Shown here one piece after another: positions 24,753 to 33,489 of a DNA stretch of 48,931 nt. This stretch comes from an uncultured Lachnospiraceae bacterium (GTDB lineage Bacteria > Bacillota > Clostridia > Lachnospirales > Lachnospiraceae): NCBI GenBank assembly GCA_910585555.1, contig CAJUFU010000002.1:1-48931 (forward strand), read 5' to 3'. The position numbers and the translations under genes were made by a program. How positions within the stretch are numbered: position 1 is the stretch's first letter; every line of letters starts with the position of its first letter. The notes below the pieces were generated by a model. It did not search any database and was not told where the DNA came from. It saw only the letters and a list, made by a program, of their open reading frames with translations.

Positions 24753-25649
24753 TTAGGAATCTTTCCTGTTGCTCCAAAAGAAGCTGAACAGAGAACATGC
24801 GCCAATAATCAAAAACAGCGTGTAGGCAATGGCTGCCCCATATCCCAGCCGGGTATTGCTGCCAAAAGAGTCATCATAAAACTTCCAAATCACCGTCAAC
24901 ACCGAATATTCCGGACCGCCCACACTCCGTGAGGCCGCTGACCAGCCGGAATAGAGCTGAACCGGTTCATCAAACATTTGAAATCCGCCAATCATAGCTG
25001 TAATCAGTAAAAAGACGGAAACATTTTTCAAAAGCGGCACCACTATGGCAAAAAAAGTTTTGAGCTTTCCGGCTCCATCAATAGCCGCTGCCTCATAGAT
25101 ATCCTGGTCAATAGCTGTCATGCCAGAAAGATAAATCATCATACAATAGCCAAAATTTCTCCACACAATCATGAGCGCTACAATCAGCCGCGCGGACCAG
25201 GGTTGCTGCAACCAGAAATAGTTCTCCTCCAGAATACCAAAGTGTGTCAGCAACCCGTTTAAGATTCCGCTGTTCCAGTCAAAGATATATGAGAAAATGA
25301 AACCAATGGCCACGGGTGTTGTAATATAGGGAAGAAAATTTACCACCTGAAACACCCTTCTGCCCCTCACAAGACTGAAAAGCAGGTATGCAACCACCAA
25401 TCCCAAAATCAAATTCACGGGCAAAGACATTAACATGATGAAAACCGTATTGAAAAGCGATTTTAAAAATAACTTGTCCTTTGTAAACAGATTGATGTAA
25501 TTAGAAAATCCTACAAAATGCTTCTCCACAATACCGTTATATTCAAACAGACTTAAATAAAAAGAATACAACATGGGGAACAGCATAAACAATCCGTAAG
25601 CCGTCAGAAATGGTGTTGCAAAAATAACAGGCCATTTATTACGTTTCAT
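24753..25649 (-). CDS. Carbohydrate ABC transporter permease (MalF type)
   Basis: This CUT1 permease of 298 residues has an N-terminal span (VIFATPFLTAYGLFMLFPML) and the EAA loop YEAAAIDGAGKLKTFFAIVV. It partners the MalG-type permease downstream, 13 bp away, and the binding protein upstream. Confidence 0.93.
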   Translation of the reverse strand: MKRNKWPVIFATPFLTAYGLFMLFPMLYSFYLSLFEYNGIVEKHFVGFSNYINLFTKDKLFLKSLFNTVFIMLMSLPVNLILGLVVAYLLFSLVRGRRVFQVVNFLPYITTPVAIGFIFSYIFDWNSGILNGLLTHFGILEENYFWLQQPWSARLIVALMIVWRNFGYCMMIYLSGMTAIDQDIYEAAAIDGAGKLKTFFAIVVPLLKNVSVFLLITAMIGGFQMFDEPVQLYSGWSAASRSVGGPEYSVLTVIWKFYDDSFGSNTRLGYGAAIAYTLFLIIGACSLFSFFWSNRKDS

Positions 25650-25685
25650 TCTCTCTCATCCGCCTTTTCTTATTTGAAATCTTCT

Positions 25686-27098
25686 TTACTGTATTTCTGC
25701 TTCCGGCACCTTAACCTGTACTTCCTCTATAAACAGCTCCAATGCCTTTTGCGTATCAATAGACATATCCGTCATGTACTTGGGCGTCAATGCCTGGAAC
25801 ACATCATTGATAATCGCATCATATTTAGTCTGAGGCGCAGTCTTTGCATTGGGCGCCGCCTCTTCGATGTAATACTTCACCAGACTCTGGCCGCCAAAGA
25901 ACTTGTCTACCGGACCTTCCTTATCCATAGGAGAATACTCGCTTTCATAATACGGCTGATAGCAGCTGTAATTTCCTGTCAAATCATACATATAGGAACC
26001 GCCCAATTCTGAGAAGTAAATGAATTCCAGATAAGCCCATGCTGCTTCCTTATTTTCGCTGTCCTTGTATATGCTCAGAGTCGTACCGCCAAGGTTAAAG
26101 GATCCATCGGGAGGTGTCGTAACTGCCCAGTTTCCCTCTCCCTCAGTATCGTTCTTGGCAATTACTAACGGCGGGCACCAGGAACCGGCTTCATAGAAAA
26201 TGTATTCATCAGCCGCATAGGCGGAATACCAGGAAGCCGAGTACATCTCCACATTTCCGATAATCCCCGCATCCCTCATTTTGATAGTGGTTTCCAAGGG
26301 CTTTGTCATCTTTTTCGTGATATCAACTTTGTCACCGTCCACATAATCGACAACATTCTGTCCGATAGTGGAAAGAAGCACATCCCCTAGAGAAACCATC
26401 ATTTTTACCTTACCGCCGCTCTTCTCGCTAACCTGCTTACCTACCTCAAGAAAAGCATCCCAGTCACTGATCATGGCTCCCACTTCCGCCGGGTCGTCTG
26501 TTCCCAAATATTCTTTTGCCAAATCTCTCTTATAAGCAAATCCTGCCGGAGTCACCTGCATCTCCAAACCCAGAATATTTCCATCTTGATCTGACACCAG
26601 CGGTACAGAGGAAGCAACCATTTTGCTTCTGTCAAGATTATAAGGAGCTTCCTCCAGATCATCACAGATGCCCATTTCGAAAAGCGTTCCTCTCCAAGCC
26701 ATCTCACCCAGGATAATATCCGGCAGGTCCATCCCTGAAACATAACTGGTCTGTAACTTCGTCATGTAATCATCCCAAGCCACATCCTGTACTTCGATAT
26801 TTACGTTGGGATATACTTCATTAAATTTATCCACATATTTCTGCTGTGTTCCACCATCCCAGTCCCAAATTACCACCGTCCCGGTAAGGTCCTCCGGATT
26901 TGCCGCACTTTCCGTTTCTGGTGCATCCGATTCCTCTCCCGCCCCCAACGCATCTGAGACTTCACCTTCTGTATTCTCCTGACTGACCTGCTCTGTGGAA
27001 TTTTCCGCCTTCTGATCACTGCTGCCATCACCACATCCATACAGAACCGATGCCAACATCGCCGTGGCCAACACTACACTTACAGATTTTCTTTTCAT
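25686..27098 (-). CDS. Extracellular solute-binding lipoprotein (CUT1)
   Basis: This 470-residue carbohydrate-binding lipoprotein has the signal peptide MKRKSVSVVLATAMLASVLYGC with the lipobox Cys. An acidic, Ser/Glu-rich linker (to about 75) precedes the bilobed domain (GTVVIWDWDGGTQQKYVDKF...). ATG 27098 follows GGAAAGG. It is the first gene of the operon and divergent from araC-type 27595, the likely regulator. Confidence 0.93.
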   Translation of the reverse strand: MKRKSVSVVLATAMLASVLYGCGDGSSDQKAENSTEQVSQENTEGEVSDALGAGEESDAPETESAANPEDLTGTVVIWDWDGGTQQKYVDKFNEVYPNVNIEVQDVAWDDYMTKLQTSYVSGMDLPDIILGEMAWRGTLFEMGICDDLEEAPYNLDRSKMVASSVPLVSDQDGNILGLEMQVTPAGFAYKRDLAKEYLGTDDPAEVGAMISDWDAFLEVGKQVSEKSGGKVKMMVSLGDVLLSTIGQNVVDYVDGDKVDITKKMTKPLETTIKMRDAGIIGNVEMYSASWYSAYAADEYIFYEAGSWCPPLVIAKNDTEGEGNWAVTTPPDGSFNLGGTTLSIYKDSENKEAAWAYLEFIYFSELGGSYMYDLTGNYSCYQPYYESEYSPMDKEGPVDKFFGGQSLVKYYIEEAAPNAKTAPQTKYDAIINDVFQALTPKYMTDMSIDTQKALELFIEEVQVKVPEAEIQ

Positions 27099-27337
27099 AA
27101 GCCATCCTTTCCTCACCCAATATACTTTTATGCACAATTCTATAACGCATTTGGGCAAATATCCTTTTTCAAATAAATTCGCAAAGCGCCAATATTTTCC
27201 GCTTTGCCTGCCTTATCCTTCTGCAGAGGACTATAAATATTGCCTGTTTCTGCCTCTTATCTTATCATTCCCTAAATATGATATAAATAGCAGAAGAATT
27301 TCAAAACATACCCAACTGCGATAAAAACACTCTTTTC
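27099..27337 (-). promoter_or_regulatory. Leader and promoter region of the GH30 operon
   Basis: This stretch contains no gene. A possible minus-strand promoter is TTGAAA (27304-27299) with TATCAT (27283-27278), spacer 15, or CATATT with spacer 18. An 8-bp stem GCAAAGCG / CGCTTTGC (27181-27207) lies in the leader. It is the expected binding region for the AraC regulator, but I could not pick a convincing direct repeat. Confidence 0.4.
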
Positions 27338-27365
27338 TTGCATCTATAACGCATTGTGGTATAAT
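27338..27365 (+). promoter_or_regulatory. Promoter of the AraC-type regulator
   Basis: TTGCAT (27338-27343), a 16-bp spacer and TATAAT with extended TGG. The start near 27372 gives a leader of about 220 nt. Confidence 0.7.
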
Positions 27366-27402
27366 GTACGCGAAAGCAATGAGCAGTGCCACGAGGTAAA
27401 AT

Positions 27403-27555
27403 GACAAATCGGCTGCTTGCAGACGAATTTGTCAGATTACAGAGTGATAGGGCGAAGCCCGTGAACGAAAAACCGCAGGTTTTGAGTTCGCACTGCGGAC
27501 TAACGCAAAATAAGATGGCAAATCGGCTGCTTGCAGACGATTGAGTTCGCACTGC
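27403..27555. repeat. Nested direct and inverted repeats in the araC-type leader
   Basis: A 22-bp segment (27404-27425) recurs at 27519-27540, and TTGAGTTCGCACTGC at 27482-27496 recurs at 27541-27555, directly joined to the second copy. The first copy is part of a 31-bp imperfect palindrome (GACAAAT...ATTTGTC, 27403-27433, CTGC/GCAG core). CCGCAG...CTGCGG adds a further stem. It may be an intergenic REP/MITE-like unit or a structured leader. Confidence 0.65.
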
Positions 27556-27594
27556 AAATATTTTTTAAAAATAGAAAGTTTGGAAACAAGAGAT

Positions 27595-28425
27595 ATGAAC
27601 GAGAACAACACTTACATTTTCCAGAGAGCAAACTACACAGACTTGAACATCTACCAATACGGCCGGGAGAAATGCGCGCCAATGCTTTCCTGCGGCCCGG
27701 CCACGCATAATCATTATCTTCTGCACTATATTCTTGAAGGCAAAGGATTATTTACGGTAGGCGCAGACCGCTATTATCAGTTGGAAGCCGGACAGGCCTT
27801 TTTAATCTGTCCCAAATATATCACCACTTATACTGCAGATAAGGCGTCTCCCTGGACCTATATCTGGATAGAATTTGACGGTCTGAAAGTACCTTCTTTT
27901 TTATCGGATGCCGGTCTTGGAGTCAAGCATCCCATCTATATTCCTCAGACAGAAGCGGATACAGCGGAACTTCGTGAACTGATGCTCTCTATGTTGGAAT
28001 ACCACGATTCGCCTCTGCGCCTTCTAGGAACCATGTACTGGATTCTGGAAGTCCTGATGCGGACTTCCACCACGCGTAAACCACCCAAAATCGATAATCT
28101 GCAGGAATTTTATGTCCATGAAGCTATGATGTACATTGAGCGTCATTATAATCAGGATATAACCGTGACCCAGCTTGCCAACTGGTGCAACCTGGACCGC
28201 AGTTATTTTGGCAAAATATTTAAGAATACTGTGCTGGTAACTCCTCATGAATATATTCTGCGCTACCGTATCAATACCGCCTGCGATCTTTTGAAAAACA
28301 CAGATCTTTCCATAGGCGATATCTCTGCACAGGTAGGTTACGAAAACCAGCTGCATTTTTCCAGAGCCTTTAAAAAAATCACCGGGATTGCTCCAAGGGA
28401 GTGGAAAAAGCGGAACCGGGATTAG
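27595..28425 (+). CDS. AraC-family transcriptional regulator
   Basis: This 276-residue regulator has an N-terminal cupin sugar-sensing domain (HNHYLLHYILEGKGLFTVG, FLICPKYITTYTAD) and a C-terminal AraC double HTH (ITVTQLANWCNLDRSYFGKIF, IGDISAQVGYENQLHFSRAF). It probably activates the divergent GH30 transport operon in response to the sugar. ATG 27595 is chosen; a TTG at 27541 is in frame but lies inside the repeats. Its last 47 bp overlap the convergent gene. Confidence 0.92.
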   Translation: MNENNTYIFQRANYTDLNIYQYGREKCAPMLSCGPATHNHYLLHYILEGKGLFTVGADRYYQLEAGQAFLICPKYITTYTADKASPWTYIWIEFDGLKVPSFLSDAGLGVKHPIYIPQTEADTAELRELMLSMLEYHDSPLRLLGTMYWILEVLMRTSTTRKPPKIDNLQEFYVHEAMMYIERHYNQDITVTQLANWCNLDRSYFGKIFKNTVLVTPHEYILRYRINTACDLLKNTDLSIGDISAQVGYENQLHFSRAFKKITGIAPREWKKRNRD

Positions 28426-30103
28426 CTTTGCTAATCAACACTTTCTTGCCGCAAAAAGCAAAACCGTACTTCCGAATCCGTTCTTCCGGAATCCCTTTGG
28501 CAACCAGATTCGCCTGATACGCCTTTTGTTCTATCTGCAGCAATGCTGCCTGTACCGTGTCAGAAAGGTCTTTTTCTTCTTCACTCTGTACCTTAAATTC
28601 CAATATCATCGCATCAAATTCCGGATTTCTTGGTTCCAGCATGATATCATATCTTCCAAAGCCACTCTCCCGATTTGATGTAATTACATATTGATCGGCA
28701 AACTCCGCCATAAGTCCCAGTACAAATCCATGATAAAACCGCTCCGGCTGCTTATCAGACGGCTTGTTTCCTGTATCAAAGCTGCCAAACATCTCTGTTG
28801 TCACTCTATTCATATAGTGATTCATTGCTTTGATATCATTCAATAGCAGAGCTTTGATAAAGTCATTATAATCATCATTACCAGAAAACCAGTCCTGAAT
28901 CATATTTTCAAACATGATACGGACTTCTTTATTCGTTAAGGCCATATTATAGTATGTGCGTCCTGTTTTTTCCACAAAAACACTCGCAATTACTTTCAAA
29001 TATCCACTGGCGAGAAGCAGACTCCAGATAGCATTCTTTTTGGTAAAAAGCTGATTATACACAATCTGTTCATCAATCTCCATCTGTATGGTTTCGCCCT
29101 GAATCAATTGCTCAAAGGTCTTTTTAACCTCCGGACTGCCTTCCCGCATCAATTTATTTACAAGACTGTTGGAACTTGTATTTGCCCAATACGTTCCTAC
29201 TCTCCCTTTGTCAAGGAAATTGATAAAGGACCACGGATTATATATTTCTCTTCTCTCACCAAAACAAAATCCATCATACCAGTCTTTAATCTGCTGTTTC
29301 TGTCCAGATTTATCATATTCCTCCAATGCCATGAAAACTTCATCTTCCGTAAAGCCAAAGCAGTCCATATACTTATTAGATGTTGTTGTTACCACTTCCA
29401 AATTATTTAAATCAGAAAATATAGATTCTTTACTAACCCTTGTAATGCCTGTCATCATGGCACGTTCCAGACAAGGATTTGTCTTAAAAGTAGAATTAAA
29501 CAGATTTCTTATAAAGGCCACCAATTCATCCCAATAACCATTTACATACGCTTCCTGCATAGGCGTGTCGTACTCATCCAAAAGAATAATTACCTTTTTC
29601 CCATAATATCTGGAAAGAAAATCTGACATCTTATGGAGCGCCCATGTGGCTGTGGTATCTTCCATATTGCAATTAACACTTCGGAAATATTCTTTCTCAT
29701 TATCCGTCAGAACCTCTCCCTCAAGCAAAAATACATTCTTATTATAGATATCCTCTATAATCCGATTCATGGACTGTTTCGCTCCCTTAAAATTTGTCTC
29801 TTTCACATTGGCAAAGGACAAACTGATAACCGGATAAGTTCCCTGCAAGTTCCGGTACTTTTCATCTTCCCAAACGGAAAGTCCCTCAAACAAGTCACCC
29901 CTTCCCGCATATTTGAGGGAAAAGAACTGCTCCAGCATACTCATATTCAAGGTTTTTCCAAAACGCCTCGGACGCGTAATCAAAGTCACTTCATCATCTG
30001 ATTCCCACCATTCCCGAATAAAGTTTGTTTTATCGACATAAAAATTACGATTTACTATAACTTTTTCAAAATCCTGTTTCCCGATACCAATCACTCTTGC
30101 CAT
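28379..30103 (-). CDS. AAA-ATPase-like protein with PDDEXK_9 nuclease domain
   Basis: This 574-residue protein belongs to a multi-copy family of gut Firmicutes and Bacteroidetes with no settled function. The N-terminal AAA_ATPase-like domain shows a Walker A (RPRRFGKT) and Walker B (VIILLDEYDTPMQEAY). The C-terminal PD-(D/E)XK fold shows GFGRYDIMLEP and MILEFKVQ. The usual C-terminus (FCGKKVLIS) is extended by about 15 residues encoded in the 3' end of the convergent AraC-type gene, as if this gene had been inserted there. AGGTG precedes the ATG. Confidence 0.88.
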   Translation of the reverse strand: MARVIGIGKQDFEKVIVNRNFYVDKTNFIREWWESDDEVTLITRPRRFGKTLNMSMLEQFFSLKYAGRGDLFEGLSVWEDEKYRNLQGTYPVISLSFANVKETNFKGAKQSMNRIIEDIYNKNVFLLEGEVLTDNEKEYFRSVNCNMEDTTATWALHKMSDFLSRYYGKKVIILLDEYDTPMQEAYVNGYWDELVAFIRNLFNSTFKTNPCLERAMMTGITRVSKESIFSDLNNLEVVTTTSNKYMDCFGFTEDEVFMALEEYDKSGQKQQIKDWYDGFCFGERREIYNPWSFINFLDKGRVGTYWANTSSNSLVNKLMREGSPEVKKTFEQLIQGETIQMEIDEQIVYNQLFTKKNAIWSLLLASGYLKVIASVFVEKTGRTYYNMALTNKEVRIMFENMIQDWFSGNDDYNDFIKALLLNDIKAMNHYMNRVTTEMFGSFDTGNKPSDKQPERFYHGFVLGLMAEFADQYVITSNRESGFGRYDIMLEPRNPEFDAMILEFKVQSEEEKDLSDTVQAALLQIEQKAYQANLVAKGIPEERIRKYGFAFCGKKVLISKANPGSAFSTPLEQSR

Positions 30104-30152
30104 GGTTCACCTCATTTCTACGCTGCTTTCAACTCAGACCGCTTCCACTTTT

Positions 30153-30182
30153 ATTATAAGCTACGGCATCCTATTCACACAA
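30153..30182 (-). promoter_or_regulatory. Promoter of the PDDEXK_9 gene
   Basis: On the minus strand TTGTGT (30182-30177), an 18-bp spacer and TATAAT (30158-30153). Confidence 0.5.
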
Positions 30183-30217
30183 CTAATTTAACGATAGAAT
30201 CTCGTCTTCCCTTTTCC

Positions 30218-30781
30218 CTACTCCTTGGTTGCTTCCCGGTACTCCTCCGATTCTGCGCCTCCCCAGGTATCCTTATGCGCTTCATAGACCTTTCTTTTCT
30301 CCACGTTTACCGCGTAAAATTCCAACAGACTGGTATTGTCCAGCTTAGTCCCGTCCACATCATAATGTTCTTCCTGTGCTACAAATAGATAACACTCACC
30401 GTTCTCCGATATACCGTCATATACAAGCACAACACGGGAATGGCTCTTGTCCACCACCTCCGCATAGAAATTCCCCTTTGCATTGTAAGTACAATAGGGG
30501 GCCGACAGGCTGTTTGGATTATCCTGATAATGTTTCTGATATATCAATTGAACAGAATCTACCAAGGGCCAATCTGCCTCTCCAATATCTCGATATTTCA
30601 TGAGGTCTTTCTTCTGTAAATAGGCTTCCAGAAATGCCTGGCGGACCTCAGATAAAGATACCTCAGAATATCCATAATTCGTCTCTTCCATGGCCTGCAC
30701 TGTTTTGTATGGGAATAACGGCATCATACACAATATCATATATAGCATGATTCCCTTATACAGTTTCTTTTTCATAATCAT
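30218..30781 (-). CDS. Secreted protein of unknown function
   Basis: This 187-residue protein has an N-terminal signal peptide (KKKLYKGIMLYMILCMMPLFP...VQA, cut after about residue 30). The mature part is hydrophilic, with YLFVAQEEHYDVDGTKL and FYAVNVEKRKVYEAHKD. I do not recognise the family. ATG 30781 follows AGGAG at 4 nt; ATG 30775 is also possible. It ends in an acidic stretch and lies next to the murG terminator. Confidence 0.75.
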   Translation of the reverse strand: MIMKKKLYKGIMLYMILCMMPLFPYKTVQAMEETNYGYSEVSLSEVRQAFLEAYLQKKDLMKYRDIGEADWPLVDSVQLIYQKHYQDNPNSLSAPYCTYNAKGNFYAEVVDKSHSRVVLVYDGISENGECYLFVAQEEHYDVDGTKLDNTSLLEFYAVNVEKRKVYEAHKDTWGGAESEEYREATKE

Positions 30782-30804
30782 TTTTCTCCTGTTATAAGCG
30801 ACAC

Positions 30805-30832
30805 AAAAAACCAGGCTAAAGCCTGGCTTTTT
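30805..30832. terminator. Bidirectional terminator between murG-like gene and 30218
   Basis: The stem CCAGGC-TAAA-GCCTGG has A-runs and T-runs on both sides (AAAAAA before, CTTTTT after), just downstream of the murG-like stop. Confidence 0.9.
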
Positions 30833-30836
30833 GCAG

Positions 30837-31913
30837 TTATTTCGCATTTACTTCATTTTCAATCAGTCCGATAATCGTTCCAATAGCATCCCGCTGACTG
30901 CTCTTACTCATAGCATCAATATAAGTAAATCTGTTAAAGTAAAGTTCCTGTATTTTCTCAAGAAGCAGTTTATTGGTCAAATCGTCCTCATCGATCACAA
31001 TACTGAATCCTTGTGATTCAAAGGAATTAGCATTTAAAATCTGATCACCTCTGCTGCTACCAGAAGGAAGCGGAATCAAAATATTCGGCTTTTTAAGGGC
31101 CAGAATCTCGCTGATGGCATTGGCACCGGCGCGGGAAATCACGATATCCGCCATGGCAAAGATATCTTTCATCTCGGATTTTACATATTCAAACTGCTTA
31201 TATCCCTGTGTGGTGAGAAGCAGGTTATCTACCTTTTCTTTACCGCACAGATGCACCACTTGAAAATCCTTTAGTAATTCCGGCAATACATCCCTGACCG
31301 CCTGGTTGATCGCAGCGGAACCAAGACTGCCGCCCACTACCATAATGACCGGTTTCGAAGCGTTGAAGCCGCATAATTTATATGCCGCCTCTTTATTTCC
31401 CGTAGCCAGTTCTTTACGTATCGGCGAACCTGTCAGTACCGCCTTGGTCGCAGGCAGAAGTTTAAACGTCTCCGGGAAATTACAACATACTTTTTTGGCC
31501 ACCGGAATACACAACTTATTGGCCAATCCCGGTGTCATATCCGATTCATGAATGATACAGGGAATTCCCAGAGAATATGCCGCCCGCACAACAGGTACGC
31601 TGACAAATCCTCCTTTGGAAAAAAGTACATCCGGCTTTATTTCTTTTAAATATTTCCTCGCTTCTCCCATACCCTTGATTACGCGAAAGGGATCTGAAAA
31701 ATTCTTAGGATCGAAATATCTCCTAAATTTGCCTGTAGCAATTCCATAGTAAGGAATATCAAAATCCTCAATCAGCTTTTTCTCAATCCCGTCATATGAG
31801 CCTATATAAACAATCTCGTAATCCAATTCCTTAAGTCTGGGTATCAACGCCATATTTGGGGTCACATGCCCGGCAGTACCGCCGCCGGTAAGTACAATCT
31901 TCTTACTGCCCAT
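30837..31913 (-). CDS. murG: MurG-like N-acetylglucosaminyltransferase
   Basis: This 358-residue GT28 enzyme adds GlcNAc to lipid I to make lipid II at the inner face of the membrane. The N-domain loop LTGGGTAGHVTPNMALI, IHESDMTPGLANKLC (in place of the classic HEQNAxPG), VVGGSLGSAAIN and the donor site ISRAGANAISEILAL are present. The sequence is divergent and stands outside a dcw cluster, so it may be a MurG paralogue rather than the main enzyme. It follows the TSCPD gene with a 14-bp gap. Confidence 0.88.
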   Translation of the reverse strand: MGSKKIVLTGGGTAGHVTPNMALIPRLKELDYEIVYIGSYDGIEKKLIEDFDIPYYGIATGKFRRYFDPKNFSDPFRVIKGMGEARKYLKEIKPDVLFSKGGFVSVPVVRAAYSLGIPCIIHESDMTPGLANKLCIPVAKKVCCNFPETFKLLPATKAVLTGSPIRKELATGNKEAAYKLCGFNASKPVIMVVGGSLGSAAINQAVRDVLPELLKDFQVVHLCGKEKVDNLLLTTQGYKQFEYVKSEMKDIFAMADIVISRAGANAISEILALKKPNILIPLPSGSSRGDQILNANSFESQGFSIVIDEDDLTNKLLLEKIQELYFNRFTYIDAMSKSSQRDAIGTIIGLIENEVNAK

Positions 31914-31927
31914 AAGAAAGAACCCTC

Positions 31928-32170
31928 CTAATCACTTATCATTTCCTGCAAAGCACAGGCAAGCTGATCCGGACAGGAAGTACTTTTAAAACCACACTTA
32001 ATGCCTTTTAGCCTGTCTATAGCATCTTCCACTTTCATACCTGCAACTAACCGCGAAATTCCTTGCAGATTTCCGTTGCATCCTCCCGTAAATTCGACAG
32101 ATTTAATCACGCCGTCCTCCACCTGTACATCTATTGTGTTAGAACAGACTCCTTTGGGTCGATAAATCAT
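31928..32170 (-). CDS. TSCPD domain protein (TIGR03905-like)
   Basis: This small 80-residue protein has GVCSNTIDVQVEDGVIKSVEF, GGCNGNLQGI and CGFKSTSCPDQLACAL. The TSCPD motif appears as TSCPD, with further cysteines that could bind metal. Similar domains occur at the C-terminus of class II ribonucleotide reductases, but the stand-alone form is of unknown role. GGAGGGAG precedes the ATG. It is first in a two-gene unit with the murG-like gene. Confidence 0.9.
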   Translation of the reverse strand: MIYRPKGVCSNTIDVQVEDGVIKSVEFTGGCNGNLQGISRLVAGMKVEDAIDRLKGIKCGFKSTSCPDQLACALQEMISD

Positions 32171-32235
32171 AACCGCTCCCTCCTATTCATGCTCTCCAAA
32201 TTTCCAAGATAAATTCTTTTTTATCTAACGTTTTT

Positions 32236-32264
32236 ACTATACCACAGTTTTATGCCACTTTCCA
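32236..32264 (-). promoter_or_regulatory. Promoter of the TSCPD-murG unit
   Basis: On the minus strand TGGAAA (32264-32259), a 17-bp spacer and an extended TGG-TATAGT (32241-32236). Confidence 0.6.
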
Positions 32265-32414
32265 GTACCCTTATTAGACTGTCTCCAAATCATAGCGCTA
32301 AAAATAAATATCTTGCAAAATATGTCGATGCCTTACATCTTTTTCCCTGTACAGATTCCAATATAATATAAGTATGCACAATATATTTATGATTACGAAA
32401 GGTATCGCAAAATT

Positions 32415-33116
32415 ATGCTCGCACTCTTTTTTAAACACAAAAATTTCATGCTTGCCATCCTGATATTGCTCTTACTTAGTATCATATGCCAGATTGTAAT
32501 GGGAGTGATTTATCATAAGCTGATCTGGGAAACTGAAAATATGTCCACTACCACCAACAAGAATTTACAGAAACTTAAATTGAAATTCACAAGCTGCCGT
32601 CAACTGCATGACAGCGTTCCCAATGTACCTGTTTTTGTGGACAAGTTTATCAACCAGATTAAGATAGGACGTCTGCCATTGTCTTTCCTAAAACACGTGT
32701 CTGGACAACTTACACTTCTGTCCGTACTTGTGGCAGGTATTGGCGCCTGCCTGGGTATTATCCATGGTGAAGACTTTTTTCAGATTGCGCCTTTTTATCT
32801 GATTAGTTTCCTGGGATTATACTGCTATTTCGCGGTCTCCTCTCTAATAGATATTCCCGGAAAAGTAAAGATTCTACATACTAATCTGGTAGATTATCTG
32901 GAAAACCACCTGGCGAGCCGTTTAGAACAGACACAGTTAGATATGCGCATGATTCAACCGGATACCTCCACAGAACGCGCATCTAAGGACAAGCCTATAA
33001 ACTTTTCTGATGTGACTCTCTCAAACACTACAGAAAAGCCCACAGAAAAATCCCCGGCTTTTACCCCATCGGAAGCCGAGGAATTGGAACTTTTATTGAA
33101 AGAATTTCTGACATGA
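32415..33116 (+). CDS. Membrane protein of unknown function
   Basis: This 233-residue protein has one N-terminal span (about 12-34), a hydrophilic helical region (NKNLQKLKLKFTSC...), two further spans (about 95-118 and 123-145) and a long Ser/Thr/Pro/Glu-rich tail. The layout, one span then two spans with a cytoplasmic loop, recalls MotA/TolQ-like channels, but no diagnostic motif is seen. AAAGG lies about 12 nt before the ATG. Confidence 0.75.
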   Translation: MLALFFKHKNFMLAILILLLLSIICQIVMGVIYHKLIWETENMSTTTNKNLQKLKLKFTSCRQLHDSVPNVPVFVDKFINQIKIGRLPLSFLKHVSGQLTLLSVLVAGIGACLGIIHGEDFFQIAPFYLISFLGLYCYFAVSSLIDIPGKVKILHTNLVDYLENHLASRLEQTQLDMRMIQPDTSTERASKDKPINFSDVTLSNTTEKPTEKSPAFTPSEAEELELLLKEFLT

Positions 33117-33135
33117 CGGTCTTTCACTATATCCA

Positions 33136-33348
33136 TCACTTATATTTATTTTTTAATTTGGCCAACTGCTCAAGTGTGGCGGAATCAATGTTACCTGTAA
33201 TGCCATCATTCATATAAGCAGCGCAGGTCAGAATCTTTTCTACGTGCTCTGACTCTATTGTTGTGACGTCATACGACATACAGTCATCGTGAAGCACACA
33301 GAGCACCCATCTTTTGGTATTTGTATTCTGCAGAGGTATCCAACGCAT
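33136..33348 (-). CDS. Small protein of unknown function
   Basis: This 70-residue soluble protein begins MRWIPLQNTNTKRWVLCVLH and has a short C-terminal helix rich in Lys and Leu. An AGGTG lies about 10 nt before the ATG. It is convergent with the membrane protein gene. I do not recognise a family; confidence that it is translated is moderate. Confidence 0.55.
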   Translation of the reverse strand: MRWIPLQNTNTKRWVLCVLHDDCMSYDVTTIESEHVEKILTCAAYMNDGITGNIDSATLEQLAKLKNKYK

Positions 33349-33489
33349 AGGGATTTCACACCTGTTTTAAAAATCTTCCTTTTCTATAATTCTATCATTG
33401 TCGTAAGATTTTCGTAAGCAGAATTTTTATACTATCTCTAAAATGAAACTATGAAAATGACCAAGAATCAAATTGCAGGATTTAGGAAC

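Noticed and set aside
33136..33489. A regulatory RNA between the small unknown protein and the GT-C gene
   Set aside because: No promoter, strong hairpin or terminator supports it.
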